NCBI GenBank assembly: GCA_011800155.1
Contig: CM022369.1
Span: 434,001 to 498,000 of the forward strand
DNA: 64,000 nt
Direction: 5' to 3'
Source: Flammulina velutipes
Lineage: Eukaryota; Basidiomycota; Agaricomycetes; Agaricales; Physalacriaceae
The stretch's first letter is position 1, and each line of letters starts with the position of its first letter. The notes under the pieces were generated by a model. That model searched no databases and had not been told where the DNA came from. It saw only the letters and a program-made list of their open reading frames with translations. Of the stretch, positions 36,270 to 48,429 are shown in pieces. The position numbers and the translations under genes are program-made.

Positions 36270-36564
36270 CTACAAGAATATGATTCTTGCGAGTTCGAAT
36301 ATGACTGTTTTTGGGTTGAGCAAGATACATGATGAGAATAATTGTGATACTCACCTCCTCCAAGGACAACGAATAGGACTACACCTAGCACCCAGATGTT
36401 GATAGGGCTCCGTTTCGCCAACTTCTCCTGCCGCGACAAATGAGTGGGTTTCTTGCCAGCACGCGCATCCCGTGCGAATTTCTCGTTTTTCTGGCGAAGT
36501 TCAAAGTTGGTAGGCTAATATATATGTCAATAACAATCTGACGATTAGGCAAAGCACCTACCAT
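36270..36564 (-). CDS. RAMP4/SERP1-type ER tail-anchored protein
   Basis: Small tail-anchored protein associated with the Sec61 translocon and ER stress tolerance (yeast Ysy6). Coding exons on the minus strand are 36564-36562, 36514-36355 and 36304-36270, giving 65 residues, the family size. The first coding exon is the ATG alone, directly followed by a GTAGGT donor. The spliced protein runs PTNFELRQKNEKFARDARAG, then KKPTHLSRQEKLAKRS, then a C-terminal membrane segment starting INIWVLGVVLFVVLGGVIFE. Its stop converges on RBBP4 at 89 bp, and its start diverges from the uL10m gene. It is too short and split to be called from plain ORFs. Confidence 0.92.
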
Positions 36565-36688
36565 TTTGGCGGGGAAGGATGAGAGTATGAGGAGAACGTG
36601 GCAAGAACACGCGAGGACGTGTCCGGGCTCGGTCCGGTCTTCCGCAACGTTGTCACGTCGATGTCACACTTCTCTCACTTGTTCCCAA
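36565..36688. promoter_or_regulatory. Compact divergent promoter (RAMP4 / mitochondrial uL10)
   Basis: About 124 bp between the two start codons. An in-frame ATG at 36566 would extend the plus-strand gene to within one base of the RAMP4 start codon, so the inner start at 36689 is preferred. Confidence 0.5.
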
Positions 36689-37513
36689 ATGTTTTCTCTT
36701 GGCCGCGTCGGGTGGACTGCGCCACACTGTTCTCGTGCGTACGCAATAGCGCTTCATCCAACGCGTACGATACCCGGCCCGCGAGTCTTTGGTGACAAAA
36801 AGTCCTTCCAGTACAACTGGTACACCCGAATCATCAAGGCGAGCACCAACGAGCCGCTCATCTTCCTGAGCCGCGATGCATTCACAGCGGAAAGGCTGAA
36901 AAAACTACGCTCGGACTTGCAATCTGCTGTTGCGAAAGTCGAGGCACCCACCGACGCTGAACCCCTCCCTCCACCTACACTAACCGTGATAAACGGAGGA
37001 ATATTCGGCGTCGCGCTACGCAACTATCCCGGGATGAATTTGGACGAGGTGCAACGCATGATAGAAGGAACTACTGGTGGTTACGCAGTCCTTTCCCTAC
37101 CTGCTCTCCATCCCCCATACCTCAGCGCTGTCCTCCGAGCACTCGAGCGCAGCGTCCCGAAACGACCAGAGAAAACGCCCGAGGAGATAGCAAAAGAGGA
37201 AGAGGCAAAGAATGCGGATCCGGCGACCCCAGGAAGAAGGGCGAAGCGCATTAAAAGGGAGCCCGTGCCAGACTTGCGCGTGTTGGGCGCGCTGGTCGAA
37301 GGACGCGTTCTGTTGGCTCATTCGATGGCGGACGTAGGCAAACTACCCACGCTGCATACATTACGCTCACAAATTGTGGGTCTGTTGAGTGCACCGTCAA
37401 CACAACTCGCCGGCGTATTGAGTCAGGCAAGTGGAGGGATGCTGGCCAGGACGTTGGAAGGCTTCAAGAAGGGATTGGAGGAGGAACAGAATTCTACACC
37501 CCCACCGTCATAA
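36689..37513 (+). CDS. Mitochondrial ribosomal protein uL10m (L10 family)
   Basis: Component of the mitochondrial large-subunit stalk base. Intronless, 274 residues from ATG 36689. The N-terminus MFSLGRVGWTAPHCSRAYAI is basic, hydroxylated and lacks acids, a good presequence. The mature part starts near PRVFGDKKSFQYNWYTRIIK and shows the L10 pattern: PLIFLSRDAFTAERLKKLRS, INGGIFGVALRN, and the LAHSMADVGKLPTLHTLRSQ region, with LLSAPSTQLAGVL near the end. A charged insert (EEIAKEEEAKNADPATPGRR) sits mid-protein. Placement in the L10/Mrpl11 family is from these motifs. The start was chosen over 36566 because of the RAMP4 promoter. Confidence 0.82.
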   Translation: MFSLGRVGWTAPHCSRAYAIALHPTRTIPGPRVFGDKKSFQYNWYTRIIKASTNEPLIFLSRDAFTAERLKKLRSDLQSAVAKVEAPTDAEPLPPPTLTVINGGIFGVALRNYPGMNLDEVQRMIEGTTGGYAVLSLPALHPPYLSAVLRALERSVPKRPEKTPEEIAKEEEAKNADPATPGRRAKRIKREPVPDLRVLGALVEGRVLLAHSMADVGKLPTLHTLRSQIVGLLSAPSTQLAGVLSQASGGMLARTLEGFKKGLEEEQNSTPPPS

Positions 37514-37600
37514 TTATATCTTGCAAAATTCCTTATGTTCGACGCACAACCTAATAGAATTCACCCCCAGATGTTACATCTCCCAGCAGCTGTTTCTCTA

Positions 37601-38835
37601 TCATTCGTCAAACAAAAGCGACGCCACACGGCCCTTCATGTACTTCAAGTCTTCTTCTGCAACTTCTACGTTGCATACTCTCTTCATAACGTCCCTCCTC
37701 TCCCTCTCCGTCTTCATCTCTGCTAAAATCTCACTCTCCGAGCCCACATGACGTCTGACAACATCTCCCTTCAAGCCGATCCTACCTATGTACCTCGTCG
37801 CAGGACTATCCATATCCTCTTTCCCCCCGCCCAAGGCCTGAGCTTCGGTCCTGCTAAGCCAGAAATGTCGTGAACACACAACGAAATCGTAAAAGAGCCC
37901 TCTAGGCTGCTTTGACACAACAAAGTTCGCTGCGGCATAGTCTGTTTCGAAAAACTCGACTTCAGTAAATGTGTACACGATACGCCACGTCGCGGATTTC
38001 TCTTTTGATTCGTGAAGTGTCTCCAAGACCCATTCAACTTGCGTAGAAGGCACTTGATAGACTGTCAATTATCACTCGAGCTGCGCACGTCGTAGACAAA
38101 TTTTACCTAAACCGGATTCCGGGCGCGTACTTGGACTTCTCACCAGGCGATGGTGCTCGGTTGGAGAGATACCCATAACTACATTATCTGCATCGCAGGA
38201 CAGGAGAATCGGTTGGGATGGCCCCGACCCGCCACATCCGACATCCATAAGGTATGTGACATTCTCGTCGCCTGGTTGAACGAACAACACCATGTGCACG
38301 AACGGAGTAAAGTTAGGTGGAACGTCTTGTCCTTCCGCCTCGTTGATACGAGCAGCACCTGAATAAGCGCTACAACACAGCTTCAGTAACACAGCGCGGG
38401 GTATAGAGGGAAGACCGACCGATATCCAAGCCCTCTGACAGCCTCGAGAAAGAAGATGTTCATGCCAAAGCAGTACGAGCCCTTCCCTTGTCCGACAATC
38501 CTATCAAAGAGTGAGTCATGGGATATATTCATGTCGTGGTTCGCGGTACTTCAATGTTACAGAGTTAGTTGCCTTGCCAAAGAGTACGAAACATACAGCT
38601 CTTACTAGTGCATCTCCGTATTCTCGTAGGGGTATTTCACGATGTGCAAACGATTGATAATCTGCAGGTTCTTCACAGTTGTCGGAAACTTGCCACCAGA
38701 TATGTCAGCTTCAGAATATGCAACGGGAAATTCTATGGAATCCAGCCATTGTTGTATTTGAGACGGGAGGTAACGGGAGGGCGTTTTTCTTATCCAAGCA
38801 TCATCTCGAAGCTTTCCACTTATAGGCCAGGACAT
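37601..38835 (-). CDS. Arylamine N-acetyltransferase-like enzyme
   Basis: Cysteine-dependent acyl-CoA transferase that N-acylates arylamines; fungal members detoxify aniline-type compounds. Four exons on the minus strand: 38835-38606, 38548-38420, 38369-38107 and 38061-37601, giving 360 residues. The Cys-His-Asp triad is visible: Cys in GKGSYCFGMNIFF, His in PFVHMVLFV and Asp in YLMDVGCGGSGP. ENTEMHYTANHDMNISHDSLFDR-type sequence before the Cys is also typical. The usual GGYC is GSYC here, and DVGFG is DVGCG. C-terminal motifs include TDYAAANFVVSKQPRG and YIGRIGLKGDVV. The substrate is unknown; some fungal members act on amino acids or malonyl groups instead. Confidence 0.88.
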
Positions 38836-38996
38836 GGGAGGGAAGAGCAAGTCGCGGGCGTCCCTGCATCATTGACCAGAACAATTTGTGACAAGAATAT
38901 ATTTGCCGAGAGGTGGTATGTAAGTTGTTATAGTGGTATCACTTACAGACCACTCAACAATGGTCGCGTTACTAGAGTATCCATCCTGATATGCTA

Positions 38997-40420
38997 TTAC
39001 CAGTCATCTTCCGACGAAACATCACCTGCTAACTCGGTGTACTCGTCATCAAACTTTTCCAGCAACAATAACACAATATCTGCCGAGGGCCTTTGTGCTG
39101 CTTCCCACGACATGCATGCACACACTAGAGACCACAATCCAGACGGGAGAACACGCCGTGACGGTTTGGCAGGAATTTGCCGTCGCGTTAAGACTTCGTG
39201 GATGATCCCACCGTCAGTAGGTATCGTTGAGAACGGACGTTTTCCGGTGTATGCCTGATCATATATATATATCAGGAACTCGTTATTTCAACCTTTCACG
39301 ACACATACCTCGATTATAGTACAACCGAAGGCATACACATCTCGCGCTCGGATGAAGCGCGCTTCGAAGAGCCTGGGATCCAAGTACTCTGGGGCGAGCC
39401 ACCTGGTTGAACCTTGCGAAATCGTTCCAGAGCTCCAACAAGCACTAGACTCCGCCGCTACCACCAGAGCTAAGCCGAAATCAGCTAGTCGGCATCGAAA
39501 ATCGTCCGCGACAAGTATATTTGCCTATGCATTGAATCATCAACGCAGCTCTGATGAGAAGCTTTCAAAGATCATACACCGCGAATATCCCCGTGTACAA
39601 TGGGCGGATCCGAGGTGTGCAGGTAAGCTATGCCTTGAGCTACGTCGACTATCTGTCGATGACTGTTAACGTGCGAAGCCCTATGAACACTGGAGCTGAC
39701 AGACGTACTGCATTGTGTCGATTTGTTTGAGGAAATTCGGAGAGGAAGGACGTTAGATTGCCGTTAGACATCCATGGTAACACCAGGCAAAGTTTCGACG
39801 GAAAGAGACGTTCATTTACACCTAAGAATGGGAGAACATTGGGATGGTCCAAATTCTTCCATACTATCGCCTCTCGATAGAATTTCTGCAGAGAGGATTA
39901 GTTGTAAGGCGCATGCCGGTTGAAGATGCAATACGTGCACTGATTACTCTGCGTGCGTCCTTTCCAGTATCATTGAAAATGCGCAAAACTTTGAGGCATA
40001 CGTCCTTGCCGTCCATTGTTCCTTTATATATGTCCTATCATGGCACTTCAGTAATGATCTGTTAGGCCAGATAGTTCAATGACAACGCACTGCAGAGCCT
40101 CCGCCGCATTGGGGAAATTTTCCGTCATGAAGAGCTCTAGGACACTTGAAGGACTCCGGAAAGATACCGTAGACTTCGGTAAGACAAAGAAGGCTATTGA
40201 GACAGCGTTTACGATATTCATCGCCGTCTCTTTTCAATGCTACCTCCTATGTAGCCCATTGGTCAGAGTAAAGAGGTCCTGATACAAAGAACTTGACTTA
40301 CCCGCTGTAGGAAATCAATCAGAGGAGCCGGCTCGCAATCTTTGGATATCGATTTAATCTCATCCACTGGTCTCTTGGAAGTGAGGAATTGGCGAATTTC
40401 CAGAAGGTTGGACAAGGTGG
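38997..40420 (-). CDS. Protein kinase of HGD (non-RD) type, 5' end unresolved
   Basis: Serine/threonine- or tyrosine-kinase-like protein of the large Agaricomycete expansion. Supported minus-strand exons: about 40420-40302, 40246-40091, 40034-39948, 39885-39709, 39652-39578, 39524-39309 and 39254-38997, all joined by phase-0 introns. Motifs: Gly-rich loop GGGSADIYKGTM (spanning an intron), VAIK-type Lys in VCLKVLRIF, DHPNVLPFLGV, hinge LVLPWMSNGNLTSFL, catalytic loop IVHGDIRGANILV, Mg motif ADFGLAL, and a STRWLAPEYLDP activation segment. The usual HRD is HGD, making it a non-RD kinase. Before the kinase domain there is a helical region with LLEIRQFLTSKRPVDEI. Frames up to about 40670 continue toward an N-terminus I could not place. 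Confidence 0.82.
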
Positions 40421-41513
40421 CTGCACATGTGTCGGGATTTGCACCATGACTCGGCATTGCCATCAAAGACGATGGATCTTGAGAGATACCACCAGTATGA
40501 CATATCTCGATGGCAAATTCGAGAGTAATCGCAAATACCTCCTTCGAAATCAGTGGTATCCGGATGGGTTTAGACCCTGATACTCTCGTTAGAAATACTG
40601 TGTGTATTCTTGGTACAGCGAGCATACCCGTCAGGAGAAGCAGATCTATGCTGCTTTCATATTGGCCCATGGATATGTCGTGTGCTTTTCGATATAGTTC
40701 GAATTTGATGGTCGAAGCGGACGTCGCAGAGCTAGACTGGGATCAGCGAGTATCACAGGATAAGGCAAGTCAACAGAGGGACTCGCAATACAACACAGTG
40801 GTTCCATATTGACGTTTTTGACAAATTTGTCCTTGCATGTTTGGCGTTATCCACTGTGATAGCGACGAAGAACTTGGTGTTCGCCTCACGCGTTGTACCT
40901 TCGAGGCCGTGCACCTTCAGAACTGTATGTGATTACAGGGAAGCTTTCCCGTTGGAGAGATTTATAGGTATACCTTGCACTTTGAGAGAACGTCGGCTGC
41001 AAAGGGCTGAGTTATACATAACACAAAACACTTTGAACGACGCACTATGAAGACATCGATGTGAGGTGAAGGTAACTGCTAATAGAAGTAGTTCACCGCA
41101 ACCACACTAAGTCCGTATTAGGTAGATAGGCACGCCACGCAGCAAGTAAGATTGACAGAGGAAGTGTCATGAGAAGCCCTTGCATACGCATCCCAAGGAT
41201 AGACCTTTTCCATATGGAATCATGACAATCTTCATGGAATCATAATGAGCAAAGACACTGCATTATTTGGTATACAGCTGGCGGGTGATGGTAAATTGTC
41301 AAGAAGTGTAGTCACACGTGTGACAAAATCCATACCCTCCTACTATCTGTACAACGCATTCACCGGCTTGTTATCAAGCTCAGTGAATCCTAAGCATTTG
41401 GATGGCATCGAGGACAGTATCTGGCGCAGAAACTTCGGCTAGAGGGAGCGCGTGGATCTCTGAACGAACGAGTGAACGTGGTGCGTTTGTGGATTTAGCT
41501 CGGTTGTCGAAGG
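40421..41513. other. Region between kinase and DOP1, probably kinase 5' end and DOP1 promoter
   Basis: The minus-strand frame at about 40421-40670 may hold one or two more kinase exons (candidate GT..AG pairs exist), but no start codon is convincing. The remainder to 41513 shows no recognisable gene. A perfect 14-bp palindrome at 41311-41324 contains CACGTG, about 190 bp before the DOP1 ATG. Confidence 0.4.
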
Positions 41514-44500
41514 ATGCCGACCATTCATCTAGCCACTGCCCAGCAAGCGTATGCCACCGACCCAAAGTACAAAAAGTATATTCAACAAGTCGATAAATGT
41601 CTAAACGCTTTCGACAACGTGCATGAATGGGCGGATTGTATTGCTTTTTTGAAGCAATTACTCAAGGTGCGTTGCGCAGTACATTCTTACTCTGTCGTCG
41701 CCTGACACGTACTCATGTAGACATTTCAATCATACATGCAATTCAAGGAGATTCCTCGCAAGGTAATTGTCGCCAAACGGCTTGCGCAGTGTTTGAATCC
41801 GGCATTACCCACTGGCGTCCATCAACGAGCATTAGATGTCTATGCCCACATACTACCAGTCCTTGGAGTGCGTAGTCTCACCTTCTGTTGCAACAGATAT
41901 CCTCATCGCTAGATAGTCCGAAGGTCTTAAACGCGACCTCCCGCTATGGTCTTCGGGACTCTTTCCCTTCTTCGAATACGCGGCCACTTCAGTCAAAGTA
42001 CGCGCCCATATTCAACGCCCTTCTTTCTCTTACACTGCATATAAAGCCCACACTCCTCAACCTCTATGACACGCACTACCTTCCGCTACAAGATGATCTT
42101 CGGCCTATAATGAAATCATTTATCATTGCACTACTACCGGGCTTAGAAGAAGAAACGGGCGAGTATTTTGACAAGGTACGCTGATCGGTAGACAACTTTC
42201 ATACCTCATTTCACATTCACCAGGTGTTGAGTTTACTGGACCGTCTTTCTGGGGCCGTCTCCCAATCATTCTTCTACCAAAACATATGGCTCGTCATGCT
42301 CACTGCCCCATCCGCTCGAGGAACCGCCTTGAACCTACTTTCAAGGCGCCTACCTCGTCTCACTGGGGACGATGACATTACAATCATTGTCGGTCAAGAT
42401 ATCGGGCTGATGATTCGCGCATTCGCAGCGGCCCTCGAAGACGACAACTTATTGGTTCGTCGGAGTGCATTGGATATCCTGGTGCAGTCCTTGCACCTGG
42501 ACGGTGCTGCATTGAAGAAAGCCCAAAGTGATGATCGCACCATCCTAATGAGGGCTTCAATCTCAGTCGTGCTTCGACGTGATCTTTCATTGAATCGTCG
42601 GTTATACTCGTGGCTGTTGGGATCCAGCGAGAAGACGGAAACTCAAGTGGACTATCTAAAGACCAACGGACTCGATCTGCTTTGCGCGACACTCAAGGAG
42701 GACATGGTGTCTCCGTCTAGTGAATACGCGGAGTCTCGCCCTTTCAAGATATTCATTTCCTTGCTGGATAAATGGGAGATTGGGGCGCTGGTCACCCAAG
42801 TACTGGTGTTTGACGCGTTCGTTGCCATCCAAACGCACATTGGATCACGCGCTGAAAGCGCAGAAGACGTACGAATTTTTCTTGGTCCCCAATTTGTTTT
42901 CTTATCACAGTTTCAGCTGACCATGACAGCCAGTACTCTGTATGAAGCGGTCGAGCCAATTCTACTCTGGAGACCTATTTTGGAGACCGCGTTCAAAGAG
43001 ATTCTGTCTACATCTCCTGATTCACATCGCGTGGCAATATCTATTATCAGCTTCATCTTAAAGACCTTCGCACAAGATGAAGAGATGCAGACAATACATC
43101 TACCCGTCATTTTCGCAGCTCTTGTTGACCTGTTACATGTAAGTTGCTGCGCATGATCCTCTATTCGCGCTCATCTTGCTGATAGGTTCGTCTGCGAAGT
43201 GGACAGCCTAGCACACCAGTCATAGGAGATACACTTGAACTGTTAGAACTCATGATTCTGAAGGTTCCTCACACTGCACTACTTGCGCGCCCCTCACCCG
43301 AGGAAGGCTCCGATGTAATCTCCGAGGACCAGTCTCCGTACATGTTCGCTTGTGCGATCTATGGAATACCCACCAAGCTATCTGAACCATCCTTTGGATC
43401 TTTTGCGGTTCCATTTGCGTCTTCATTCGAGAGTCTTTGCTCGTTGACTGAAATATTTGCGACCAATGTTATATCTGGCGAGAACCCGAAGGCTGCCCGG
43501 GAATCCCTATGTCACTCGTTGCTCCTGTTAGGCAAGCTCGTTAGCCGAACGGGAAAGTCACCAATCGAGGTGCGGTGGGACCCAACCAAATGGTTATCAA
43601 TTATCCTTGACTGTCTTGGGCAAGAAGTACACAATACACTCTATCGCTTTCTATTTGAGCTCATGCATTCTATAGCTCACCAATTTCACGACTGTTGATA
43701 GGACTGTAAGCCTTGTGGCAACCCTTTGTCATGCGCAGAACCTGCAACCCAACATTCACATCGATAATCGAGCGACCATGTCAAAGATGATATTGAAGTT
43801 GCTGGCTTATCTCCGCTCTGATTACTCGCCATACCACGCACGCGCAGTGACACTCATCTGGAGCTTGGAAAGCACTTCGAAGAAACCTCATGTGGAATCA
43901 ATCCTGGCACAGACGATGACTTCACCTGAGTCGAGAAATGTTCAAGAGTCGTATGAAGCCTTCGGAGTCCTATGGCGATTGAGTGGTAACGTTTTGCATC
44001 TTGGTTGAACTACAGCTACTAATTACTACGTAGACGACAATATGTTGCCTGGGTTCACGTTCAAGGTGCCGATGATGATCGTATTGGATACGTTGAAGAA
44101 CGACGATCCGAGTTTGAAACGCATCGGGGAGACTTGGATGCGATGTAGTCTCAAATCTTACATCAGGTATGTACGCTCTTACCATCAACAACTTTATCTG
44201 AGTGCCGTCTCCCAGAGTCTTGGATCCTATTCTTTTTGAACTCCTTGACCCTGCAATAATACGAACTCCCACAACTCTGAAAGTGCACGGAAAAGAGATT
44301 CAAGGCTTTCTCTACGAACGTCCTTTTGATCAACGCTACACTCACCACCTGCTAGAGATGTTGATATCCGTAATACGTTTTGGCGGACAAGGCTTTGCGA
44401 AGGCAGCCCGTAGTGTCGCAGTCAAGCGTTCTCAGCATGCCGGACTCGTGCAGCGAGTTGAAGCTAGTATGTTCCTCGATTGTCTCAAAGATATGACCTG

Positions 44501-47500
44501 ACATTCTGGGTAGGTAATCTCCCCGACCCGGATGCTAGTTACTTAGAAATCCTCGTTGAGTTGCTCCTACGGTGAGTATCATACTATGAGGCCAGTTGTA
44601 TACACCTCCTGAGCTGTTCCTAGATTCTTACAGTCAGAGCCGGTCAAACAATGGGCGCCTATGATGCAGGCGCAGAACGCGTTGATACATGCGACCTCTG
44701 TTGAGCTCTTGCAGACCATTACTGCCCGAGGGGAGATTGATGCGCTGTTCATTGAAACCATCGAAGCCGTCGTCGTCGGGAAGCTCTATTATTGTGTCCA
44801 CCTAGGTCGACTAGATCTCCAGAACAAGCTCCTTCATGTTCTCCACTCTCTCATATCGGCATCGACCATCATAGATGACCGTAGTCGACGGAGTTTACTG
44901 CCCAAACAACAGAATGGAGAGGGGTCTACCGAGTTGACTCTGGACATTACACCCCAAGACGTACCTCCGCGCGGATACAATATGAATCCACTTCTCGTTC
45001 AAACACTTGTTGATGGACTTTCTGTTCCTTCCAATCGGCCTATCCTGCAGCACTGGCTTGACTTCATCTTGATGGCAGTGCCCCAATTCCAACCTACCCT
45101 CCAGACGATCCTTCCTCCCCTCAATGACTGTGTATGCCGCCAGCTTCACGTTGCTCTGAACGATGTGTTGCGCGTAGCGAATAAGGAGATCGAATTCGAC
45201 GACGATATCTCCTCTAACATCACCGATGCGGAGCTCGTCATGCTGTTAAATGGCCTGGAGCGACTGGTGTTCCTTAGCCTTGCTCACACGGCGGACACTA
45301 CGAGCCAGGACGAAGAAACACTCAGTGGCGAGAAGTCTGCGGAGTCAGGCGGACTTCTGGGCTACGTATCTACTGTATTCAGTTCTGATTATCCGACGCA
45401 GACAACGGACGATCAACTGACGGTACGCGTCAATGTTCGGCTACGTATTCGTTCTTACACTTTTCCATTCTAGTCACGTTCACCTGGGTACCGCGCACTA
45501 CAAGAGGCCGTTCGAATCTTGTATTCGATATGGGGATCCTTGACTTGGTCCGACCGAGATGTGAAATCGTCAAAGGATGAATCTTTGGTCATAATATTCA
45601 ACCGTGTACGTCTACGTTGCCGCCGGGTGCTAGAACATCTGTTTCGTGTGCAATCCGCGGAAGTATTCGAAGCTATTGTTGAATGCTGGGATCAGGATAT
45701 CGGGGTGTGTATGTTGTCTAATATTGGACGCAAGCTAACGATTCTGTAGGGTTCGACCATTACACATGATAGTGCATTTGATCTCATGGACGTCTTAATT
45801 GCGAATGCCCAGAACGCAGTTCACATGATATGCGAGAGCATATCATGGCGCGTTTCTGGACTGGAGAGAACGAGGAAACAAGCGATCAATCCTGAACTGT
45901 CGGTACCTTCTCTTGCACTGATATTGGAGTTGACTTCGCATTGTAGTACCGATGGAGCTCTTTTCACGTTCCTCGAGCTCTATATGAGTCGATTAGAAGG
46001 CCCGATCGCACTGCAAGTCTGGAATCGATTCCTGCAATTGACGAAGGACGTGTTGGGTACCGGACGGGACTTCAAACCCCAGAGCTATGCTACCCTCAGG
46101 CAATATGCTCTGGAAACATTCAATCAATTAGTTTTGACTTACACTTTTCTTCAGATGTCTTACTGTCTTAGCCGACAAAGTTACCCAAACGACGGCTGTA
46201 GAAGATAGAAGACTTCGGAAAGACCTTCAGGTATATGTCGGATTGTTGATCTATGATGCTTTGAACTCAAAGGATTCAGGAAACCTATGGCAAGCTGCTC
46301 GACTCCTGCGTGGCATACGTAGGTCGCTCGTCTGATCAAGGTTCTTGGATTCGGCGCACTACAAAGGATGCATTGGGCACCAATGGAAGAGATTCACCGG
46401 CTCCAAAAACTGGTAAGCCAACGGACAAATTACGAGGCTGGACTGACAATGGCTTACAGAGAAACTGGACGAGAAGCTGAATCCCAGCCTCGCTTCTTTG
46501 ACTGCCGAATCTCCCAGAATAGCCTCTTCGCATGAATTAATCACTCAGGTAAGCTCGTACACGTTTTCTTCGCACAGATTATAACACATTCTTCGTTAGA
46601 TAAACGAGTTTGTCGCCACTTCCAGTGTACCCCATTTGCGGCGATTCCTCATCGATAATGACAAGGTTCTGGCTGCGTGCACCAACATTGTCTATTACAT
46701 TGTCAATCCTGCGATGAAAGGAAAAGCTCGGTATGTTATTTGGTTAAATGTACTTCTCAAGTTCACAATTTTCAGACCTATGGACGTTGATTATACCACT
46801 GTCTCTATCGTCCGTGAGATGTCCCGGATACAAGCTGCGCTGAAAGCCTGGAGAACACCTGTGATGGAGCTGCTGAATGATAACCGTCTGTTCAACGGGA
46901 GCGCCGATGTTGCCGAGCCGTGGAAACCCATCGTGCGGGCGTTATACGACGCTGACAAAACTGCATTCCCCGAGCTACTCGGTAAATTGCGATCTTATCA
47001 AGCGGACTACGCTTATTGATGTCCCCATTCAGGAAAAGTGGCGACCGCCCCGTCGACGAACATTTTCACGAACAAGGAGTATGAGATGTTGTTGAGATCT
47101 CTCAATCTGCGGCGTCTTTCTTTCGTACTCTTCACGGGCGATAAGAACCAATTCTTGACACAACTCCCCTCAATCCAGGAGAAACTTGTAGATATTCTCA
47201 AGAACGTATCTGCGCCGATCGTGCAAAGCGAGGTTTACCTCTGCTTACGCGTCCTTCTGTGCCGACTATCACCCCACAATCTTCTGAGTTTCTGGCCAGT
47301 CATATTAACCGAGCTGGTGAGTCCGTTTGTCTGAGTCATACTTACCCAACTGAACCGCTTGCAAACCAGTATCGATTATTCGATCAAACAATGTCAAACC
47401 CACCATCAGATGGCTCCGAAGAGCTGCAGCTCATCCTATCAGCGTGCAAATGCCTGGACCTTCTTTTTGTCTTGCAGACGGAGGAATTCCAAATGTGGGT

Positions 47501-47935
47501 TTACTTCTCGGACTCGAGTTTCTGACTGACGGGCGATACAGACACCAGTGGATATTTATGACTGATACGGTGGATGCCATATACCGCCCGAATAATTGGC
47601 GTCCTGAAGCCATGTTGGATCAGCTCGCGGAGATCGTGGGCGGTATGCCTCAAGTCAGTGTTGCTCTTACTTTTGTGGCCACTCATGCTGATCCGAGTCC
47701 ATAGTCCGAATCCAACAACGGTATCTTTAGTCCCTCTGGAGAGACGAATATGCCTCGCATGATGCGTCGTCCACTGCTAGATAAGGTCAGGCAGATAGAG
47801 AGTATCAGAGACCTTGGGATATTCTTCTCGAATGTGAGCATAACCACATACGAGAGCGTGTATGGGAGTGGCGGTCTCGTTGATTGGGAAGCTATAGAGA
47901 AGGGTCTCATGGACGACATGTTTGACGGACGATAA
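41514..47935 (+). CDS. DOP1: DOP1/Dopey-family trafficking protein
   Basis: Very large peripheral membrane protein that works with Mon2 and the flippase Neo1 in Golgi-endosome traffic. ATG 41514. The Dopey N-terminal domain is unmistakable over the first exons (41514-41666, 41721-41867, 41917-41997, 42047-42175, 42224 onward): DPKYKKYIQQVDKCLNAFDN, HEWADCIAFLKQLLKTFQSY, RLAQCLNPALPTGVHQRALD, VYAHILPVLG, DLPLWSSGLFPFFEYAATSV and LYDTHYLPL. Long helical repeat-like exons follow to about 47.7 kb, and the last exon ends RGLMDDMFDGR-like with TAA at 47933-47935. There are roughly twenty or more introns; only the first were fixed, and 42870-42911 may be a 42-nt stop-free intron. The estimated length, above 1,700 residues, fits fungal Dop1. 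Confidence 0.92.
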
Positions 47936-48429
47936 CTTTTTGCGAATGACCCCACCAGCACGATTACTACATTAAGTATTAGCATCTATGTACTTGCATC
48001 CATACCTGTCACTCCTGTGCTTCACGACGATACCTTGCACTGTTGAAATAATCTCACTTGCGCGTATGTAGTGTAACAACATGGTCGATAACTTCGATTC
48101 GTGCGTTGCGAGAGAAGCTGCTCCCTCTTTAGAGCACGCTTGCAACAAATACCTTACCTTAGACAAATTGTAGCGTTGTTTCAGTGTTATCGTGAAATGG
48201 CCTTATCGAAGGGTCAGACAGTGGCGTATTACGGTGGACCAATCTGGCGCGTTTTTTTTTTAATTTGACGAGGTAGCATGAACCGTTAATTCTGAGTACG
48301 AACCATGTCTGTTATCAGTACCCGCATTCTGCGCCACAGGCCCTCACAAGGACCACCTTAATATGAGTCAGGGCTTCCACAGTAGCCGTTAAGAATGCAT
48401 ATAATGATAGGCCGAATACATAGAGATAG
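47936..48429. other. Convergent intergenic region
   Basis: About 490 bp between the DOP1 stop and the EF-hand gene stop. A run of about twelve T lies near 48249-48261. No gene is seen. Confidence 0.5.

Noticed and set aside
36566..36688. Longer start for the mitochondrial uL10 gene
   Set aside because: This start is one base from the RAMP4 start codon, and the added residues do not look like a presequence, while those from 36689 do.
38569..39258. 229-codon plus-strand frame across the NAT-kinase boundary
   Set aside because: It overlaps antisense to well-supported exons of two minus-strand genes and resembles nothing known.
39262..39275. AT dinucleotide run as a possible repeat element
   Set aside because: It is only a few units long and lies inside a kinase intron.
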